DNA from: JBGTIS01 sp041745535
Lineage (GTDB): Bacteria > Bacteroidota > Bacteroidia > Cytophagales > Cyclobacteriaceae
Reading direction: 5' to 3'
DNA length: 20,370 bases
Assembly: GCA_041745535.1 (NCBI GenBank)
Contig: JBGTIS010000098.1
Location: 1 to 20,370 of the forward strand
The notes beneath the pieces were generated by a model. The model ran no database searches, had not been told where the DNA came from, and saw only the letters and a list, made by a program, of their open reading frames with translations. Shown here piece by piece: positions 15,949 to 20,370 of the stretch (within the stretch, counting starts at the first letter, position 1; every line of letters starts with the position of its first letter). A program made the translations under genes and the position numbers.

Positions 15949-18165
15949 TTAGTTACCAGAATTTTTCGTTGCATTCTTTGCGATCTCTATATCTTTCACC
16001 ACTTGTGGCCGCAAAAGTTCCCAGGAAAATACCTGATATTCGGGGCCATAGCGTTGGGTGCTTACATGCGGTGTGGGCATGTACCTGTCTTTGGTGTAAA
16101 CCACCACCTGATCCCAATGTCGCAACCCCTGCTCCAGTAGCCCAACAGCTTTCTGTTTTTCAGCGGCATCGCCGGTTTTGCGATAAATTTCCAACGCCAC
16201 ACCGGCTCTTAATTTATCGGCAAAGTAAAGCCCCAGGTAACTCCAGGTAGCTACATCGTCCAGTTCAGAAACCAAGGCTCCAGAAAAGGGACTTACCCTC
16301 TCCCTTAATCCGTCAACCAGTTCTAAAGCCTGTCTGCTGTCCCGTTCGGAATCATCGGCCAGTGCCAGCGGGGTGGTCATGCCCGGTGAAGTGCCTTCTT
16401 TATTGATTGTTTTAGACACATAATCGGGTATGGAAAGTATGGTGGGCTCCAGCGTTTCATGATTAATAAACTCATCAATGGAAATAAATGGAGAGGAACG
16501 ATCGAACGCTCCATCGGGCGAAGCGGGTTCTGCTTCAATAAAACCTTCCGAGTACAGGGTGTAGTCCCAGGTAGAACGGTGAAAAGAAGCCAGACGCAAT
16601 GGCATATTACTAGCCAGTCGATAAGCATCAAGCAATGGTTCTCCTGTACCCTTGCCATAACGGGCGTCAAATGCCAGGGCAAACACCGAGTCCTGCGTAT
16701 CTGAATCATATAACAACCGGCCCCATACTTTGTAAAACAGCCATTGTTTCTCAAACCCATACTGCCAGGTTTTTACCGGCGAAGGCTTTTGGGAATAATC
16801 CAGTGCGGGGATATACCCTTCTGATCCTATGAAATATCCGTTCACATAATCTTTTTTGTTAACCGCGATATGCTGACGGATAAAATCGGGCTGCCCCCAC
16901 CGTAAAATAAAAAAGTCTTCGTTCCTGATCATCCACTGTATGTTGTAATTTTCAGGTTTGGGTGTCCAGAAACGCTCGTCCAGCTTGCCCGAATGGTAAT
17001 CGTGGGTAATGGCCAAAGTAGGGGTGGAATGACCATGCGACCAGTTGAACTTTATTTCAACCAGTGCGGGCTCAGGCAGATTGGCCCGATCGATGACTTT
17101 TCGCATGGCCAGCGGATCGCCGGCCAGTACCGAACGGTGGATAAACTTGACCGGCCGGTTGGCTGCTTTCATCCCCGCTACAAAGGTAGCTTCAATCCAG
17201 TCTTCCCGTTTCTGCGGGGTCATTTCCACTTCATCGAAATTGCCCATCCAGTCGGCCAGCGTTACGCCCAGGCCGGTCAGGTCTTCGTATTCGTTGATCA
17301 GTTGCGTAACCGATTCGCGGGTATACCGGATTACCTGTTCCGACAAATCATTGTACTCCTTGGCACCATAGGCTTTGGCAAACTCCGGGGAGACCACAAT
17401 ATTCCAGTTTACGATAAAGGTTTGAATACCCCGTTGTTTGGCCATGCGAAACAATGATTTCCAAAAGGTTTGCCATTCCTCCATTTCCTGGTCGGTAAAT
17501 GGAGTGGCCTCCGGAAAATTGGCAGCTTTTATCATATAGGGAAAAGGGTGGTTGTTCCAGAGCGAGAGTACATTCAGGCGATTTTCGGTCATCATATCCA
17601 GAAAACGTTCCCAGAATTGTAGATCACGGCAGGTTTGGATATGAATGGAAGTGGCTTCGCTGCTGCGGTAAGGCGACCAGGGCAAATTGAACTTGACGAT
17701 GCGATAAGCCAATGACGGATTCACTGTTTTATCAGCCAGGCTGTGATAATTGCCCCTTGTCTGCACTACTTCAGCCAGTTCCAGTAAACCATATTCAGCA
17801 CCTACAGCATCGACAGACAGGATCAATAAATTTTTTCCCTGATTGATCCAGCGACGTTGGTATCCTTCCGCCTGTAGGGCTTCAAAATCCTGTGTGCTTA
17901 CGTAAGCGGATAGCCTTTCAGGAATAGCTCCTTTCATCACCACACAGATGTCAGGTAAACTGGATAGCTGGTTGATATGATAAGTGGCCAGCGATTCTCC
18001 CTTTTCTACCAAAGCCTGTTGCAGCTTTCCTACCGCATACGATACAGGTTCCTCGCCGGTGTCATAAGCAAGTGTTACCTGGGCAACAACTCCTGTGTAG
18101 GCAATAATAAAAAACACAAAAACCCATAAAGTCAAAGTTCTCATTCTCAAAAATTTAATAGTCAT
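15949..18165 (-). CDS. Exported alpha-glucuronidase-like (GH67-type architecture) protein B
   Basis: I choose ATG 18165 (738 residues) over an upstream ATG at 18240, because the latter would overlap the preceding gene by 74 nt and bury the signal peptide. From 18165 the signal is MTIKFLRMRTLTLWVFVFF to VVA-Q (cleavage near residue 28); ATG 18144 is also possible. A GH67N-like domain with AVGAEYGLLELAEVV follows, then a barrel region with FWERFLDMMTENRLNVLSLW, and a helical region with YGFEKQWLFYKVWGRLLYD that aligns with the same stretch in protein A. At the position of HNESG in protein A it reads LADWMGNFDEVE, while GSEGYIP (E449) aligns with the acid in GDGYEVNEP. It therefore probably has a different specificity or mechanism, or is partly inactive. 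The start codon follows the stop of the DUF1080 gene by a single base (TGA-T-ATG), which implies translational coupling. Confidence 0.65.
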   Translation of the reverse strand: MTIKFLRMRTLTLWVFVFFIIAYTGVVAQVTLAYDTGEEPVSYAVGKLQQALVEKGESLATYHINQLSSLPDICVVMKGAIPERLSAYVSTQDFEALQAEGYQRRWINQGKNLLILSVDAVGAEYGLLELAEVVQTRGNYHSLADKTVNPSLAYRIVKFNLPWSPYRSSEATSIHIQTCRDLQFWERFLDMMTENRLNVLSLWNNHPFPYMIKAANFPEATPFTDQEMEEWQTFWKSLFRMAKQRGIQTFIVNWNIVVSPEFAKAYGAKEYNDLSEQVIRYTRESVTQLINEYEDLTGLGVTLADWMGNFDEVEMTPQKREDWIEATFVAGMKAANRPVKFIHRSVLAGDPLAMRKVIDRANLPEPALVEIKFNWSHGHSTPTLAITHDYHSGKLDERFWTPKPENYNIQWMIRNEDFFILRWGQPDFIRQHIAVNKKDYVNGYFIGSEGYIPALDYSQKPSPVKTWQYGFEKQWLFYKVWGRLLYDSDTQDSVFALAFDARYGKGTGEPLLDAYRLASNMPLRLASFHRSTWDYTLYSEGFIEAEPASPDGAFDRSSPFISIDEFINHETLEPTILSIPDYVSKTINKEGTSPGMTTPLALADDSERDSRQALELVDGLRERVSPFSGALVSELDDVATWSYLGLYFADKLRAGVALEIYRKTGDAAEKQKAVGLLEQGLRHWDQVVVYTKDRYMPTPHVSTQRYGPEYQVFSWELLRPQVVKDIEIAKNATKNSGN

Positions 18166-18166
18166 A

Positions 18167-18889
18167 TCATTCCGCGTTTTTCGCCGGAATATCCATAGGC
18201 CTGGCATATTTTTCCGGATGAATGGTAACAATTCGTACATTTTTAATCCAGGCAGCTACCTTCTCTTTTTCAGGTTCATTACCCATAAAATGGATTTTAA
18301 AGGCAATATACCCTTTCTGATATTTGTCATTGATCAGGTTTGAAGTGGGTATGCCATTGAGCCAAACCTTGATGTGGTTCCCAATAGCCTCGATGCGGTA
18401 ATGATCCCACTCGCCTGCTTTTTTTAAAGCCTGCTGTGCCCGGTTGTCATCGGCAAGGGTATACATCCAGTGCCAGGTATTGCCAAAATCGTCAAAAATT
18501 CCGCCCGTCCATTTGCGGGCAGCACTATGATCTACTTTTACCTGATAGCCATATAACCTGACATGAGCCGTATCCGGGGCAGGCCGCGCACGAAATAAGA
18601 TACCATAATAAAAAGTGGAATCCCTTTTACACTCCACTTCCAGTATAAAATCTTTGTACATTTTATTGGTGCGTGCAAAAGTATGTTCAGTAGTGTTGGC
18701 CGTCATGTGGAGTACAAAGGCACTGTCTGCTACATCAAATTTGCCCGCTCCCCCTATAATCGACCATCCCTCAAAGTTTTTTCCATTAAAGATGGTTTCC
18801 CATGCCTCGGCTGGCTGGGCAGATGATTTTACAGGAAAGCAAAGTGCCAACAGAAAAAATAATACAGACAGGAATTTGCTAACTTTCAT
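18167..18889 (-). CDS. Exported DUF1080 / 3-keto-disaccharide hydrolase-type protein
   Basis: From ATG 18889 the protein has 240 residues and a signal peptide MKVSKFLSVLFFLLALCF to SSAQ (about 25 residues). An earlier ATG at 18946 would overlap the upstream gene and put a charged stretch before the signal. The mature part is a single laminin-G-like jelly roll of the DUF1080 (PF06439) family, shown by TIFNGKNFEGWSI at its start, FILEVECKRDSTFYYGILFR in the middle, and GEWDHYRIEAIGNHIKVWLNG followed by YIAFKIHF. Family members are named 3-keto-disaccharide hydrolases and act on oxidised glycosides; others may only bind glycans. It lies 22 bp after the PQQ dehydrogenase and 1 bp before protein B, so it belongs to the same operon. 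A role in breaking a glycosidic bond after oxidation is plausible but inferred. Confidence 0.8.
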   Translation of the reverse strand: MKVSKFLSVLFFLLALCFPVKSSAQPAEAWETIFNGKNFEGWSIIGGAGKFDVADSAFVLHMTANTTEHTFARTNKMYKDFILEVECKRDSTFYYGILFRARPAPDTAHVRLYGYQVKVDHSAARKWTGGIFDDFGNTWHWMYTLADDNRAQQALKKAGEWDHYRIEAIGNHIKVWLNGIPTSNLINDKYQKGYIAFKIHFMGNEPEKEKVAAWIKNVRIVTIHPEKYARPMDIPAKNAE

Positions 18890-18911
18890 TGGTACAATTT
18901 TAACTATTGTA

Positions 18912-20370
18912 TTAAATCTGGTTCTCTTCATAATAAGCCCTGACAACTTTTCTGATCATGCCGTCGCCTTTTGTCATAATAAAAAGCGTTCCAGTATACG
19001 GGTCGTATCCGATTCTCAAATGAACCCGCCTGGCATTGATAATTTGCTGCAGACTGATTGGTTGTCCGTTTCGCACAAGCGATATTTCGTAAACTGTGGA
19101 ATCGGTCAATGGCTGAGCTATACACATATAGAATAATTTCCCGGTAACAATATCGCCGAAGAAATATTTGTTTTTTAAAGCTTCGAGGGCACCTGTATAC
19201 ACAAACCCACCACTGATGGCATTTCCATCCTGGTGGTCGTACTGACCAAAAGGTTCCTGTATGAAGGCCAGTTTGCTTTTGCTAACCGGGTAAACGCTTT
19301 TTAAATCAACTTTTGTATCAATTCCGTACCTACCTTCAATATTGCTCCAGCCATAATCTCCCCCTTTCTCTATGATATTTACCTCCTCAATGTTGGATTC
19401 TCCAATATCAGCCACAATCATTTTTTTACCAGCAGTTGCATCCCAGCACATTCTGTGTGGGTTTCTAAACCCATAAGCCCAGATTTCTTTTCTTACCATA
19501 GGGTCAGGGTCATTAGCAAAAGGGTTGTCAGGAGGAATGCTGTAACTTTGGTTTTTACCGGGGTTACCTCTTGGGTTAATCCGGATTACTGTACCCAGCA
19601 GTGACCGCACATGGTGGCCAAGTTCGGGCATCTTCAGGTTGTTGGAACCGCCATCGCCTATTCCCAGGTACAGCATACCATAATCCGCATCCTCCTGAGC
19701 CAGGCCGGGAGCAAAACCGATGTCCTGCACACCGTGGGCAGTGGTGGGTGTATTCAGGCGAAGGACCTCTCTTTTTTTTCCCTGAAAAACCTTTGCCTGT
19801 ACATCATCCAGTTCCCATTCTGACAATACCCATTGCAGTCCCACCCCGATAGAATCCGGAAAGGCGCCATCATTGATGGCTGGTTTGCCGGTGTAGGTTT
19901 CAGCATGCGTGGTATAGAAGCATTTATTTTTTAAAAAATCAGGATGGAAGGCAAAACTTCCCAGGCCTGTACCGATACCTGGTGTATAAATAAATTTCTC
20001 TATTTTCTGCGTAATATTCAGAAAGGTATCTGCTTTGGACTGACTAATCCTGTAAATAATACCAATCTGGTCGCTTACAAAAAGGGTTCCGTCGCCAGCG
20101 GGATGTGGCCTTAAAGTAGCAATCCCCTTATCGGCAGGATTATCGTTTGAACGTGGTATTTGTATGTAATCTTCCATCTCGATATTTAATCCGGATCGTT
20201 GCACCGGCGGCACCAGCCTTTCTGATACCATACTTTCATTTACTGGTAGGGGTTCAATATGAAACTGCTTGGTCTGCTGGTCGACATAAGCTAAAATTTC
20301 TGTAATCTGTGATTGTGCTAAAAATCCAAAAGAAGGCATCAGCATTTTATACTGGGCATACTGCCGGGTG
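18912..20370 (-). CDS. PQQ-dependent sugar dehydrogenase with cytochrome c domain, partial (5' end off window)
   Basis: The frame is open to the right edge, so the N-terminus is missing. The first visible residues, TRQYAQYKMLMPSFGFL followed by SQITEILAYVDQQ, look like the end of a class I cytochrome c domain, with the methionine of MPSF as likely axial haem ligand; the CxxCH motif would lie outside. The rest is a soluble-glucose-dehydrogenase (GSDH) beta-propeller: TGLGSFAFHPDF, GIGDGGS, LLGTVIRINP, IWAYGFRNPHRM, ADIGESNIEEVN followed by GGDYGWSNIEG, and GGFVYTG. Such enzymes oxidise aldoses or related sugars using PQQ and calcium, here presumably passing electrons to the attached haem. An upstream ATG at 20345 exists but would cut through the cytochrome domain. 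It precedes the DUF1080 gene by 22 bp and is the first visible gene of the exported run. Substrate unknown. Confidence 0.85.
   Translation of the reverse strand, partial: TRQYAQYKMLMPSFGFLAQSQITEILAYVDQQTKQFHIEPLPVNESMVSERLVPPVQRSGLNIEMEDYIQIPRSNDNPADKGIATLRPHPAGDGTLFVSDQIGIIYRISQSKADTFLNITQKIEKFIYTPGIGTGLGSFAFHPDFLKNKCFYTTHAETYTGKPAINDGAFPDSIGVGLQWVLSEWELDDVQAKVFQGKKREVLRLNTPTTAHGVQDIGFAPGLAQEDADYGMLYLGIGDGGSNNLKMPELGHHVRSLLGTVIRINPRGNPGKNQSYSIPPDNPFANDPDPMVRKEIWAYGFRNPHRMCWDATAGKKMIVADIGESNIEEVNIIEKGGDYGWSNIEGRYGIDTKVDLKSVYPVSKSKLAFIQEPFGQYDHQDGNAISGGFVYTGALEALKNKYFFGDIVTGKLFYMCIAQPLTDSTVYEISLVRNGQPISLQQIINARRVHLRIGYDPYTGTLFIMTKGDGMIRKVVRAYYEENQI

Noticed and set aside
16993..17457. 154-codon plus-strand open frame antisense to glucuronidase-like protein B
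   Set aside because: No motif and no independent context; explained by the coding strand opposite.
18166..18240. Upstream start (ATG 18240) for protein B
   Set aside because: It would overlap the DUF1080 gene by 74 nt and place 25 charged residues before a clean signal peptide; ATG 18165 fits better.
18890..18946. Upstream start (ATG 18946) for the DUF1080 protein
   Set aside because: It would overlap the dehydrogenase gene and hide the signal peptide that begins at ATG 18889.
1..20370. CRISPR array, phage genes or a complete insertion sequence
   Set aside because: No regularly spaced repeats, phage structural proteins or intact transposase were found; only the IS630 relic remains.

Overview
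The window looks like chromosomal DNA of a Bacteroidota bacterium, probably a Cytophagales-type carbohydrate degrader. This rests on a tRNA promoter fitting the Bacteroidota pattern (TTTG, 19 nt, TAnnTTTG), the lack of clear Shine-Dalgarno sequences, several Sec-exported enzymes, and a PQQ sugar dehydrogenase joined to cytochrome c. The genus call is inference; no marker gene fixes it.

Region 1 (1-2337, minus strand) is housekeeping: nuoI and nuoJ of respiratory complex I, a perfect 20-bp inverted repeat, ispF of the MEP isoprenoid pathway, and the start of an mnmD-like tRNA methyltransferase cut by the left edge. The two nuo genes stand without nuoH or nuoK beside them.

Region 2 (2338-4449) is a low-density, AT-rich accessory segment. 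It begins with tRNA-Arg(CCT) on the plus strand, followed by about 800 bp of decayed DNA that holds the C-terminal relic of an IS630-family transposase, then a lone sulfotransferase gene whose first codons carry a 42-bp tandem duplication. A plus-strand gene (4450-5295) then fuses a cysteine-rich GDCCVxC metal-binding domain to a CDF-like transporter.

Region 3 (5381-12029, minus strand) encodes malate synthase, a 954-residue FAD/Fe-S 2-hydroxyacid dehydrogenase (GlcD and GlcF parts in one chain) and a LldP/GlcA permease. Read together they form a compact version of the E. coli glc (glycolate) operon: uptake of glycolate or lactate, oxidation to glyoxylate or pyruvate, and condensation of glyoxylate with acetyl-CoA to malate.

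Region 4 (12179-20370, minus strand) is a tightly packed run of exported proteins: a PQQ-dependent sugar dehydrogenase with a cytochrome c domain (cut by the right edge), a DUF1080/3-keto-disaccharide hydrolase-type protein, two divergent alpha-glucuronidase-like (GH67-type architecture) proteins, and a PD40 beta-propeller protein. No SusC/SusD pair, regulator or recognised canonical glycosidase lies within the window. This run is the best candidate for an undescribed system: a probably periplasmic oxidative and hydrolytic route acting on a sugar-acid-containing glycan or glycoside. The substrate cannot be read from the sequence.
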